Assembly: GCA_033439265.1 (NCBI GenBank)
Contig: JAVTVX010000013.1
Span: 4,304,501-4,368,500, forward strand
Reading direction: 5' to 3'
DNA length: 64,000 nucleotides
Source: Dillenia suffruticosa
Taxonomy: Eukaryota > Streptophyta > Magnoliopsida > Dilleniales > Dilleniaceae
A program made the position numbers and the translations under genes. Shown here piece after piece: positions 37,346 through 48,900 of this stretch. Each line of letters begins with the position of its first letter. Within the stretch, counting starts at the first letter, position 1. The notes under the pieces are model-generated. The model worked only from the letters and a program-made list of their open reading frames with translations. It was not told where the DNA came from and ran no database searches.

Positions 37346-37871
37346 ATCCCCAAACCTTTCCAGAGATAGGGGTCTCAATAGTCCTAACCCTTATCCGGAG
37401 CGTGGTCTCTTGGCAAAAATGTCCAAGTAAATTAATATTTGCCCATCCATTCTGCAATTGGAACATGTTTGCCTGCCAGCTAGTTGGAATGCTAAAAGCG
37501 TCACGCCAGATCCCATCATAGCCCTCGTCTCAATTGGGGGGGGGGGGGGGATTTTAATGGGGGACGTGTCTTGACTGGGTTGGCAATCGGGTTTATTCCG
37601 ACTGGAGCAAAACTGAGCCCTTCTCAATATACTTAAAATCTTTATAAACTGTTAAGTATAGATGACTTAAAACAAGCAAACAAATAAAAATGTTCACGGG
37701 CAATGCAAATCTAGGTAGGTTAAATATGCTGTCTTTCCCAATTTGTCATTCAAAGCTGCTTCAAAAGCAGAATGATAAAAAGCACAATGCCATTTTCTAA
37801 CGCGGCATATGATAAATTCAAGCCTCTTGAAACCACCTTTCAATAGCAAAACAGGGGACTCCATCCAATAA

Positions 37872-38165
37872 TCAAATTGTCACATCAATGAACAGCAGAG
37901 TTGGAGGCTCGACAGGATCAGGTTCATCCGCGTATGTCCAGGGATAAATTTGAAGCCATGACAAATGAGGGTACAAGAGCTCCGAGGGGTTAAAACTATA
38001 CCTATCATTGCGGATGACATTGTTGATTAGATCACACGAGGGCACTACCTGGACTTGGTTGTTACATCCACACAATCGGCCTTGCAATGTGAGATGACTG
38101 CAAGAAGAAAAAATAAAGTCTATAGGGATGGATATGGGTTCGTAAAACCATGAGAGTAGCTCCAC
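37872..38165 (-). other. Unassigned 97-codon open frame, possible gene fragment
   Basis: The frame runs from ATG (MELLSWFYEP) to a stop at 37872 and reads unusually protein-like for this AT-rich region (CGCNNQVQVVPSCDL, WLQIYPWTYADEPDPVEPP). I do not recognise a family, see no splice partners, and it lies among repeat debris. It could be a fragment of a captured or decayed gene, or chance. Confidence 0.2.
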
Positions 38166-38722
38166 GACTCATCAAATGTTCATCAAAGGCCATATGGAAA
38201 TGTTAAGAGTTTGACCTCAATTTTGAAACTTGTTTATTAGAAGAACCGAGTTTGAAAAATCGCATTACTCAATTTATATTCAATTGTACGATGTATAAAT
38301 TCAGCAAACTCAACACAAGCTCGAGTGTTAAAAGAGTTGAAGTTCAAGCTCAATTCCTAAGCTCTTTAATTAAAAGAGTGGAGCTTGGGCAACTATTACC
38401 CAGCCCAACTCAACTTGTTTCGGGGTTTGCGCATAATAGAAAAAATCGAACTGGGTAATATTCTTTTATTGAAGAATACTCACCCAATAACAGAAAATGT
38501 ACAAGAAGAGGTGCCTAAACAAATGGAAGGGGTTTGCAGGGTGGACCCTAGGACCTCCCTCCAAGTGGGCCGAGTCACAGCCCATCCCTTGCGGGACCAG
38601 AGGTCCGATACAAGACTAGGCCAATGCTGCTGGAGCACATTCTAATATTCATGACTAGATTGCCTAGTGCCTTAAGCACCAGGGCACAATGCTTCAAGAT
38701 CCATAACAAAGCTTATGGCTCT
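38166..38722. other. Intergenic, possible transposon debris
   Basis: Around 38240-38460 are GAGTTTGA, CAAGCTCGAGTG and AAGTTCAAGCTCAA words that recur in both orientations, a composition often seen near plant DNA-transposon ends. I cannot define boundaries. The stretch 38460-38720 shows no coding signal. Confidence 0.35.
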
Positions 38723-38941
38723 AAACTATGTAGCAGCTACCGACGGTCAGTTGGTCTAATAGAATGTGACGTTAGCTCCCTTAATCAAGATTCTTAGTTC
38801 GACTCGCGACTTGGGCATGGAGCAAACTATGTTGGGAGGATAACCCCCTAAATTGACCACTGCAAATCCCTGACCGGATTAGTCGGAGTATGATTCCGGA
38901 TACCGGTTGATATAGTACTAAAAAAAAAACTATGTAGCAGC
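38723..38941 (+). mobile_element. SINE with target-site duplication and A-tail
   Basis: A ~190-bp insertion (38737-38926) is flanked by a perfect direct repeat AAACTATGTAGCAG at 38723-38736 and 38927-38940, extendable by one C. It ends in a short A-run after TAGTACT. Near the 5' end, GGTCAGTTGGTCTAATAG resembles a tRNA A box, and TTAGTTCGACTCGCG about 45 bp later resembles a B box, as in tRNA-derived SINEs transcribed by RNA polymerase III and mobilised by LINE machinery. It has no coding capacity. The perfect duplication implies a fairly recent insertion. A diverged relative lies at 15895. Confidence 0.85.
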
Positions 38942-40468
38942 CTAAGTGCAATCCAAACGAAGTACCAAAATTGTTGATTGGCCACAACAAGCAGAGAGAC
39001 GGGCATGACAAAATCCTACATAACCCACCTGCCAGCCTCATTTTATTAAAAAGAATGGAAACAGAAAGTTTATGGAGCATGTATAGCAGATAAACTAAAG
39101 AGTGCTAGTCTACTAGATCATATACCTCATGGCAGATGTTTCAAGTTTGCAGCCAGCGGGTCCTTGCACTTGTAGACAGAGCATAATAGATGATTAAGAA
39201 ATTGAAGCTCATAAGAATGACACAACATTGCCTTTCACATCATCACAGTTCTCCCCACAGCGACTCTTGTCTAGTAGATACAACCCATGCTGCAAAAGTT
39301 TCCAGACAAGAGGGTATGAACCATTAGCAATAGGGACAAAACGCATAATAATATGCTAAACAATTCCATTAACATCCATAAAATTCTCAAATGTATCATG
39401 TACAGACATAAGAGAGAGGGAAATAAGTCCAGGATTCAATAGAAAGGGATTCTCCAACTCTCCCAATCTAAGTAAGGAGATTTCTTGGTGCATTTCCACA
39501 AGCATGAAATAATAGAGAACCACTTTGAAGTTGAGAATGTATCCACACTACACGAAGAACACAAAATGTTACCCTTAATTTAAGACAAAAGGAGTTTTCC
39601 GTCAAACCTAGAGGAGTGCAGGCCAACTAGACCATTCAGAATGAGCCATTTTCTTCTGTTCAGTTAATCAATCAGTTTCTAACCCAATTGAACCAACACC
39701 AAATTTAGAACCAATTATTTGTTTACCTTTGATTACTCGTGGCAAGCCAAATCCCCAGAAAAATTGAAATATATTTTCATCACCTGGAAACATGTCAAGT
39801 GGATTCTATATGGGGGGGGGGGGAATCTAAGTTCTCAGTCACAGATGATAGACACTACCCACAGATACTACCCACAAATTTAGAATGTTAGAGTTGAAGG
39901 GTACCATTTATCTACACTGTAAGTTTAGCCATCAACAATTCAACTGTTTTGATCCTAACTGGTTAACAGAGGTGAATGAAACAAGTGAAGAAGCCTTCCA
40001 CCTGACTATAAAATTTAATCGGAGATAGATCTGTGGTTTAATCTGGAGACTGTCTATAAGGACTGGTTCAATGAAAGACGATGACTTGAATAAACAAAAT
40101 TGCGGACAAAACTCATGAACTTTTATATATATATATATTAGCATCAACTAATAAGATTGCAAATTTAAAGCTATTGCCAACCTTCCTTTGGGATCACAAT
40201 GCCTTGCTATCTTCTAGTAATTCCAGTTAGAGGAAGGCATGCAAATCATTTGAAGGAACCACTGTTAAATTAGCACACCAGTTACACACCAAACTTCAAA
40301 ACCATTTAGTTACCTCAGAGAAAAACTCGCCTCTTTTGCACCAACCTTCATTAGGGTAAATGGCCCTTTTGTTTTAAGGCATAATTCTTATCAGGAATCC
40401 AGGTTCAGTTCCCATGGGCTTTCGCATACTGAAGGAATATACATTTTCCTTCTCCCATTAGTTCCCAG
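38942..40468. other. Intergenic DNA downstream of the PPR gene
   Basis: No coding exon is convincing. The composition is more balanced than in the gene-poor region, consistent with a 3' UTR of the PPR gene extending left from 40468, possibly with introns. A G-run lies near 39810-39820 and a short TA repeat near 40124-40138. Confidence 0.45.
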
Positions 40469-42559
40469 TTACCAATAATCGTTGCAAGAGCAAGACCCTT
40501 CTACAAAATGATGGAACCTGGTAGAATCTCTTAAGATGACAGGTCGTCTGATAACCTTAGAGACAAACTTCATAAATACATGGCAGTCATCACAAACACG
40601 GAGATTCTTCATAATCCTTATAGGTGACACAGAATTGGGCTTCTTGAGTAATCCAAAGGCGAGAGCAAGTTTCTCACTATGGTAACAGATGGATTCGAAC
40701 TTCTCCTCCTGTCTGACATCATGTAAAACCAAGTTGACATTAGGAGTAAACCCAGCTTGCTGCAGTTTCATAATAATTTTGTCTAATTCCTCATAAATCT
40801 GTTTGCTTTCAGGGTGCAGACGATCTTCAGACACAAACTTGTGAATTAAATTATCAATCTCTATCCAACTATAGGCTGCATACTTTTTTACATTTTTATT
40901 CTTCATAAGAGATCGTATCAGAGCCACATCTTTCCATCTCCCACAAGCAGCATACATGTTGGACAGCATAACATAAGGTCCAGCATTGAGAGGCTCTAAT
41001 TCAAAGAGTTGCCTTGCAGCCATCTCCCCGTTCTCAATATCACATTTAACTGAACAAACAGATAAAAGGGTTGACCAAATCAGGGAATTTGGCTTGTGAG
41101 GCATACCTCTGATAAGATCTACAGCTTTATCTATATAACCTGAACGACCAAGGAGATTGATCATGCAAGCATAATGGTCTGTGGTGGCTGTCAAACCATG
41201 CTCTTTGCTAATTGAGCCAAAAATTTCTTCTCCCTGTTTGACTAAACCAGCATGATTACAAGCAGACAAAACACCCACAAAGGTAATATCATCTGGTTTA
41301 TGGTTCTGTTCTAACATTTTTGCATACAGGCCCAAGGCCTCTGAATCCTTACCATTCTGTGCATAGCCCACAATCATGGAATTCCAAGATACCACATTTC
41401 TGGTTGGCATGGCCTTGAACACAACCCAAGCATCTGCGGTGTTTCCACATTTAGAATACATATCAACAAGGGAACTGGAGACAAGCAGATCAAGTTCAAT
41501 TCCTATGTGCACTGATATTCCATGAATTATTTCACCATGACACATGGAAGCTAACTTGGCACAAGCACTGACAACAACTGAGATCGCAAAACTATCTGGT
41601 CTAACATTTTCTCTTAGCATCTCACAAAACAACATCAAAGCATCCTCTTCTCTTCCATTTTGTGCAGAACCTGCGATCATTGTAGTCCAACAAACCTTAT
41701 CGGCCCTTCCCTTAATTGCTCTAAACATATTACTTGCATCCTCTACACGACCTGTTTGAAAGTATGCACTTAAAACATTTGAAACTGTAACCTGATCAGG
41801 CATTAAACCTGACACGCGCATCTCATGAAACAATTCAAGGCATCTCTCGGGCTGCCCATTTCGCAGATAACCCGAAATTATTGAATTCCAAGACACAACA
41901 TTCCTATTATCCATTCTGTCAAATAACCACCTAGCATGATCAATTGCACCACACTTTGCATACAAATCACTCAACGCATTCCAAATAAAAGCACTCCCTC
42001 TATATTCATAAACCACTAACCTCCCATGAATCTGCTTCCCGTGCTTCAAATCCAATAACTTAGTACACGCATTCAACAGGCTTACATACGTGTAATCTGT
42101 ACCCTCAAATCCTTCCCTCTGCATACCGACAAACACATCAAAAGCTTCACGCAAACACCCACTTCCCACCAGACCCGAAATCACCGTATTGTAAGAAACC
42201 GGATCTCTACACGGCATTCGATCAAATAAAACCGTCATATCTTCAACAAAACCCGACTTTGAATACGCCGAGAGAAGGGCATTATATGAAAATATATCTC
42301 TTTGGGGCATTTTATCAAACAATTTTTGAGCCAGAGATGATTCGCCTGTCTTTGCATAAACGTGAAGAAGACGATTGTGAATGAACGTGGAGTTGGGTTG
42401 ATACAAGTGAATCTCCATGTGGGTCTGTAATCGTTTCGCTTGATTGACATCGTTGAATCTAACGCATTCGAGCAAGAGAGGAGTGTATGTTTCTGTGCTT
42501 GCAATTCCTCGTGAGTATAACAAGTCTATGGCTTCGCGAAGCCAAGGCTTTGCTCTCAT
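40469..42559 (-). CDS. PLS-class pentatricopeptide repeat protein with E and DYW domains
   Basis: Single uninterrupted 696-codon frame, as usual for plant PPR genes. Tandem PPR motifs cover about residues 25-515 (for example FIHNRLLHVYAKTG, VVSWNSIISGYLRNG, VVSWNSMIVGYAQNGK) with P/L/S-type spacing. E-type motifs follow (PNSLIWSTLLSVC, SNMYAACGRWKDV), then a DYW domain (about 590-696) with the deaminase-like zinc signature HSE (about 627) and CDDC (about 656-659), and the canonical C-terminus CSCNDYW. The family acts in mitochondria or chloroplasts as site-specific C-to-U RNA editing factors: the PPRs recognise RNA and the DYW domain supplies the deaminase fold. The zinc-binding and glutamate residues appear intact, so it is probably active. 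The N-terminus is short and not a clear transit peptide, so the organelle is uncertain. The gene is divergent from the unc-13-like gene, 3.4 kb away. Confidence 0.95.
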   Translation of the reverse strand: MRAKPWLREAIDLLYSRGIASTETYTPLLLECVRFNDVNQAKRLQTHMEIHLYQPNSTFIHNRLLHVYAKTGESSLAQKLFDKMPQRDIFSYNALLSAYSKSGFVEDMTVLFDRMPCRDPVSYNTVISGLVGSGCLREAFDVFVGMQREGFEGTDYTYVSLLNACTKLLDLKHGKQIHGRLVVYEYRGSAFIWNALSDLYAKCGAIDHARWLFDRMDNRNVVSWNSIISGYLRNGQPERCLELFHEMRVSGLMPDQVTVSNVLSAYFQTGRVEDASNMFRAIKGRADKVCWTTMIAGSAQNGREEDALMLFCEMLRENVRPDSFAISVVVSACAKLASMCHGEIIHGISVHIGIELDLLVSSSLVDMYSKCGNTADAWVVFKAMPTRNVVSWNSMIVGYAQNGKDSEALGLYAKMLEQNHKPDDITFVGVLSACNHAGLVKQGEEIFGSISKEHGLTATTDHYACMINLLGRSGYIDKAVDLIRGMPHKPNSLIWSTLLSVCSVKCDIENGEMAARQLFELEPLNAGPYVMLSNMYAACGRWKDVALIRSLMKNKNVKKYAAYSWIEIDNLIHKFVSEDRLHPESKQIYEELDKIIMKLQQAGFTPNVNLVLHDVRQEEKFESICYHSEKLALAFGLLKKPNSVSPIRIMKNLRVCDDCHVFMKFVSKVIRRPVILRDSTRFHHFVEGSCSCNDYW

Positions 42560-45500
42560 CTTTGGGTTCGAATTAAATCGCAGGGTTTTATTTTCTTATA
42601 GTTGCAGTGAGGAAACATTATGGAGAGATTTTCTTTTGGCTAGTTTGAAGATTCTTGCAGCAAAAACAGGGCGCAGTTGTTGACGGAGGGTGAAGAGAAA
42701 AGTTTAAACGAATCGCTCCTACATACTTTAATCTGCAATTTCACGCAATTTTTTCAGGACTCTTGAGAAGAGAAGCTGGAGAATTCTAGCCGTTGAATTC
42801 TGTAATTGAAGCGAAGAAAAGGAACGGAGGTGAGCATTACGTAGGGCAGGGCAGGAGGGAGCTACGGAAGGAATCGGCTTGGGGGCCGAACCCAGGGCGG
42901 AGGTCCCGAATATATATGTGGCTTGGCTCGGTTTACGTACTAATTTACTTGGTAAATACTTTTATTATATTAAAAAAATATTATAAAATTATATTCTCTT
43001 GTACAGAAATTTGAGACGGTCATGAACAGAGCAGCAACTTCTACCTTGTATATCACTCCAACACCACTGAATTAAAAGACCTAAGTTTTTAATACAAAAT
43101 GGTTATTTAAACTCATTTTTTATTTTATTTTATTTTTTTAATCCGTCCAGATAGTATAAATAATTCCTTTTTAGTTTGACCTAAATCTTATGAGTAGAAT
43201 CAAATCTAAGCTCTATCAGTAACCTCGTTCTCATTACTAGTTTGAGGCAAACTATATGCACGTAATTTTGAAGATGTGTAAGGTTTGTAAGGTAGAAGAA
43301 AAATCATGTCCGATGATTCGATTGCACCCAAAGATTTATTTTAAAGGTCAAGTATAAAATCATGCCAAATCCTTATTTCTACACCTTGGAGGATCAAAGG
43401 GGTTACCAAATTTTGCATGGGTCTAAATACGAATATATTTGCAAAAAGGTTTAAAAAATATATTTTAAAAAACGAAGAAAATATTATACATTAGACTCAT
43501 CAGTAGTGTCATTTGCAATTTTCTCCGAACAAAAAATGCATACAGAAGTAGGTTGAACCCGAAATGCTATCTAGTCAGTTTAATAAGATAAAATAATAAA
43601 TTATTTAATCAAGTTTTGAATTTAAAAATTAAAAAAAAAATTATACTGAAAGAATTATTTCTTAAATAAAATTTTATAAATATTTAAAATATATTAATAT
43701 TTTAAAAATCAATGATTAAAAAAAAAAGAGCCGACGGAATCTCTCTGTACCAAATGCTTTATGTAATTTAACTGAAAAGTCAATCAGGCCTATAGTTTTC
43801 ATCATTAACAGACTTTCCATTTAAGATTATGATGCCTTTGCCTGGGATTTGGAAAAAGGGTTCAGGCATGCCGCAGCTACGTTGCAACGTTGCACACGTG
43901 CTAGGAACATCGGGAAGAAAGTACCGGGATACTTTTATGGAACTCAATGATGCCAACAAAAGTCCCTCCGGTCCCAACTCTAGATACCGTTAGAAATAAA
44001 ATTAAATGATTGTATCCACTTTATTCGTTGTATCAAAATATACTACGGAATAATAATTATTAAATAAAAAACAATATAATAAAATATAATATTCAAAAAA
44101 TATTACTACTCTTTGATTTATGATAAATCTTTTTGAATACCCGTATTTATATTTAAATATTTTAAATTTGAATATTTTCTTCTACTTTAATTCAATTGTC
44201 GCATATTTTCCTTCATTCTTTGTGCATAAAGAATCCCTCAAAAAATATCTTAATATTTTTTAATTGGGTTAGAAGACTTAATTTTCAAAATTATAGAGTA
44301 TGAGAAAATAATTTCAAAAATTATAAAGTATGATAGATTATATTTCAAAACTACAAATCAATATAAATTGTTTTTGAAATTACAAATTAGTTGAAAAGAC
44401 AATCGCCCCCCCATTGATGCAAATTGATATTAAGACTTTGAGAGCACGACAACAAAAGGAATATACATGGTGTGCGGGCGGCATGGGTGGTCCGGTGGAT
44501 GTCTCTGTTGCATTAACATTTACGTTTGACCTAATCAATTATGAAAGAAAATTCTGTTTTACTCTTTGTTATTCTTAAAGGGCAGAGCTTTATACTCTGT
44601 ATCTTAGACATGGTGGGGACTTGGGGAAGCAAAATGGAGGGCTTGGCAATGATTAACACGGAAACAAATGCTTGTGGGGGGGTCCCTATTTCCTCATTTA
44701 TAGGTCAAATGCTAACATTGGAGTTTTATAATCTACTCGCGTTTGCAGGGCCTGATAAAGGCTAAATCCTAACCGCAGAAAGGGCATATAATTGAGCAGG
44801 GGAATAGAATAACTCAAAAATGATCTAGCAATTTTTTTTTTTTTGGGGTCACATTCAAATTTACGGTCACCGAAAGCTTTTTATCATTGTGACCATTTCA
44901 AGGGAAATTGGATATTGAGCGTGAAAACAAAGGAATTGCTTTCCTGGGTTAGAGGAATTAAATGCACAAAATCATGTGCAATCGCCTAACTCACGAGATA
45001 CTAATATTAATTATTATCCCATTCAACTTAAATTTTAGAATTTTTTTTTAATTGTCGAGATAATCTAGAATGTTTCTCAGACAACTTTGTTCAAATACTT
45101 ATGATCCTAAAAACAAAGTGCAATTTGGGAGATTCGGAGATATACAAGAACAATTTGGGTAATGACTTCAACTCTACAAACAAAATTTTTCATCTTTATT
45201 AGCATGGTTTTTTTGTTCCCCTTTCGGTTTGGAATATTGGGATATCGCCATAGTTATTGTTGCTGTTGCCGGCATATGGAAGGTGTTTAAAGAGCATGGA
45301 CGAGAAATTGAAGTTGACATCCCATGTTTAGAGAGCATGGAGGTTGCTTTAATTTAAGGTTAATGCTTATTAACATTTGTTTATTTAAAATTATATATTA
45401 TAAAATTGAATTTTATAAAAAAAAAAAAAAACTAAAATTTAAAAGTTTACTTGTTAATTAAAACATGATTTAAAACTTTTACAAATAATTTACTCAATAA

Positions 45501-45742
45501 ATACACTACGTACATCCTTCTGCTTTGTTTTATTCACTTTTTAAGTAAAATAACGAAAAAGGTATTTTTCCAAATTTGGCCTTATAAATCCGTTACCTAC
45601 GTCACGAGGATAAAAATAAATTCTAAAATTTGAAAAATTCGGGTCTTTAATGATACAGTGACAGATGGAACACGCGCGTGACCAAATATCCAGTTGTCCA
45701 CTCCCATATCCAGTTTTCAACTTTAGCATTCCCCCCCCGCCC

Positions 45743-45785
<43 letters not shown>

Positions 45786-45956
45786 ATGTATTTCGTTCCT
45801 TAAAAGTCAAGCAAGCATAAAATCCCTCCGATCCCTCTCTCTCTCTCTCTCTCTGTTTGTTTTCCTTTCGCTTTCACTGATGTGTGAAAACTAGAGAGAG
45901 ATAGAGAGAGGACTGTGTGCTTTGGTTGAAGCTCTTTTTTCCTTCTATGAAAAAAA
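42560..45956. other. Intergenic region between divergent PPR and unc-13-like genes
   Basis: The PPR 5' region lies just right of 42559 and the unc-13-like promoter and leader lie left of 45957. The middle is AT-rich with no supported gene. Two (CT)n tracts lie 100-210 bp upstream of the unc-13-like ATG. Confidence 0.55.
45745..45782. repeat. (CT)n microsatellite in the unc-13-like promoter or leader
   Basis: A CT tract of about 36 bases, about 175-210 bp before the ATG at 45957, after a C-run. A second tract lies at 45835-45854. Positions close to the start suggest promoter or 5' UTR location; a GAGA-type regulatory role is possible but unproven. Confidence 0.85.
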
Positions 45957-48900
45957 ATGTCTCATATATTCAGAAACGGAACCCTAGGTCACTCCAAGAG
46001 ACACATGTCGTCATCCAACTATCACTCTTCTTCTCATTTCTCCTCCACTGATGCCATCACTTCGCCCTTCGGCCAACTTGGGACGAATCTTTCCGATTCC
46101 GACCTCCGAGAAACCGCCTACGAGATCTTCGTCGCTTCCTGCCGGAACTTCGGCTCCAAACCCTTGACCTACATCTCTCAATCGGAGAAGAAGAGTACGG
46201 AGAGATCGTCATCTTCTTTAGTGGCTTTAACTTCTTCTTCATCGTCATCGTTGCAGAGATCGTTGACTTCGACTGCGGCAAGTAAAGTGAAGAGAGCTCT
46301 GGGCTTGAAGAAGAGTAGTAATAGTCCCAATACTAATGGTGTTAATGGTGGTGAAAAAATTAGGGCAAAGAAATCGCTGACGACTGGGGAGCTAATGAGA
46401 ATCCAAATGAGGGTTTCGGAGCAGACAGATTCGCGAATTCGACGAGCTCTGTTGCGAATCGCTGCCGGTCAGGTTCGATTTCTCTCTCTCTCTCTCTCTG
46501 ATTTTAGGGCTTTTTGATATAGTTGACAACTGCTAATTTTTGAATAATACAAAACCGGGAAAGAAAGTGCTTTTTCATAGTGCTTCTACGTTCAATTCAA
46601 TTTCCCACTGGATCTTAGAAATTCAATGTTCTGTGTATAAGTTGTTTGAATTGTTTATTGGGAATCTTTTCAGCTTGAGTTCTTACTTTTTTTGGCTTTT
46701 TTACCTTGCACATGGTTTCTGATTCTCTGTTTAAATCTTTTGGTTTGGTAATTTTGCGCTCCCTTTGTGTTTTTTGAATTTTTATTGGTTTATGTCTGCC
46801 TTGATTATAATAGAATTCTTATGTTGTCTTTTTATTTAATGTCTGTTTCTTGTTAGTCCTATGTATGATTTTGAATAGTTCATTTCCTGTGGTACGTTTA
46901 TTTTCGGCTCTAAATGTTTTCCTTTTGGGATTTTGCTATTCTTCAATGGTCTATGTAATTTCCTTGTGGTTTCCTTTTGCTGAATTATTTCCTGGCAACC
47001 AAAAATTGTTGTCTTGTTTTCTAGTCTTTCATTTTTGTGGCATTTTTCATTTGGAGGTGCTTGACTTAATGATTTGAATTTTTTTTTTTTTTTGCTTCTC
47101 AGGACTTATATTATATTCTCTTTACATATTTTTTCTGGTTGTTTAAGGACAACTTGTTTTCAATTTGTATGGAAAATTATGAACTCGTGCTCTGGTTATT
47201 TTTCAAAAAATATGATTTTCCTTGCATTTTTATATTTTGATGTTGGAAATTTTTATTTCCACGGAATAATAGATTTCTATTCAAAAGAAAAACCAACACG
47301 AATTTTAAGAAAATAAGGCCTTGCTATGCACCGACTTTGTAAATGGATTAAAGTAATGAAATATGATAATATTTGGTGTTTTAACCAGATTATGAAAAAT
47401 ATTTTCCATCGGAAGATTTCCCCCCCCCCCTTAGAATGGTAATTGTCCACAAATGGAGCCTTGTTATATTCAGCTTTGCTGCTCTTACTATTGATACTTT
47501 TGGTTCTATCAAAATTGACATGGTTGTTCTTGTGTTAGCTTGGGAGACACATCGAGTCAATGGTTCTACCACTGGAACTATTGCAGCAATTCAGGCCTTC
47601 TGATTTTCCAAACCAGCAGGAATATGAGGCATGGCGAAGGAGAAACTTAAAAGTCCTCGAATTAGGGCTCCTTCTCCATCCTCACCAACCACTTGATAGG
47701 TCGGATGCTGCTGCTCAACAGCTTCAGCAGATAATCCGCGGGGCCTTAGAGAAATCTATTGAAACCGGAAGAATCAGTGAATCCATGCAAGTACTTCGAA
47801 ACACTGTAATATCTCTTGCCTGTAGGTCACATGAGGGGCCCTTTTACGATACTTGTCATTGGGCAGATGGGGTTCCTTTCAATCTTAGACTTTACCAAAT
47901 GCTTCTAGAAGCTTGTTTTGATGTCAACGAAGAAACAGTAATCGTTGAAGAGGTTGATGAGGTCTTAGAGCTCATAAAGAAGACGTGGATTGTCCTTGGA
48001 ATTGACCAAATGCTGCATAATCTCTGTTTTTCATGGGTGTTATTTAACAGGTTCATTTCTACTGGCCAAGTGGAAGATGACTTGCTGTTTGCTGTCAATA
48101 ATCTGATGGTAGAAGTTGAAAAGGATGTAAAAGCAACACAAAATGCAGATTACTCCAAAATATTGAATTCTGCATTAAGTGCAATTTTAAGTTGGGCGGA
48201 GAAGAGGCTTCTTGCATATCGTGATTCATTTCAGAGTGATAATGTTGATCAAATGGAAAACAGTGTTTCTCTGGGAGTGTCTGCTGCAAAAATATTGGTG
48301 GAAGATATCTCTTATGAGTATCGAAGGAAACAAAAATATGGAGATGTGGCTTGCGAAAGGATTGATACTTATATCAGGTCATCCCTCCGTGCTGCTTTTG
48401 CTCAGGCAAGTCTTTTTAACAGCTATTTATATTTCTATCTTTCTTTTTTTTTTTTTTTTTTTCCTTTTTGTGCACATCTTTAAAATATTATAGAGCACCT
48501 TATAGAATTCTAATTAAAGCAACATGTTCAAAACTTGCATGCCATGCACCCCAGGCTTGATGGTAATTGTCAATAGTTATAGGTGACCACTAATCAAGTG
48601 GTTTTTGAGAGTAACCACTCAGTTTGATGGGACACAATTAACTACTTTGAAGAATCCAAGGCTCTAATCTTCTTCACAGAAGATCAACCCTCCAAGGGAA
48701 CTATTTTCAGTTGGAAAGCTGTTTTTGGCAAACTTTTTCCTTGAAAATTTTATGATGTTTAGTGGAGTAATTAAACATTGTTGACCTTTTTGATAATTTG
48801 AGACCTAACAAGCCTTTGTCTTTTGAACTTGTTATATGGATGTCATTTTTTTTTTCTTGAAATTGTCTTTTGGCTTTTACATTGACTGGAATATGGTCCA

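Larger units (their letters stand above)
22652..37871. other. Long gene-poor AT-rich region
   Basis: About 15 kb in which I found no convincing protein-coding gene, tRNA or rRNA. It contains microsatellites, poly-A/T tracts, a small dispersed repeat family (25130, 26590, 32175), possible SINE relics (about 24990-25130, 37107-37345) and a G15 run at 37536-37550. The stretch 35200-35690 is less AT-rich with open frames on both strands, but they lack splice logic or recognisable motifs. Regulatory elements of the AP2/ERF gene or a noncoding RNA gene cannot be excluded. Confidence 0.55.

Noticed and set aside
44541-44765. 74-codon plus-strand frame
   Set aside because: No recognisable motif, no splice context, and the flanking DNA is AT-rich intergenic.
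13925-45956. Plant microRNA precursors
   Set aside because: I looked for the common conserved mature miRNA sequences (such as miR156, 159, 160, 166, 167, 172, 390, 396) by eye in the intergenic DNA and saw none with a hairpin partner. A formal scan could still find lineage-specific ones.
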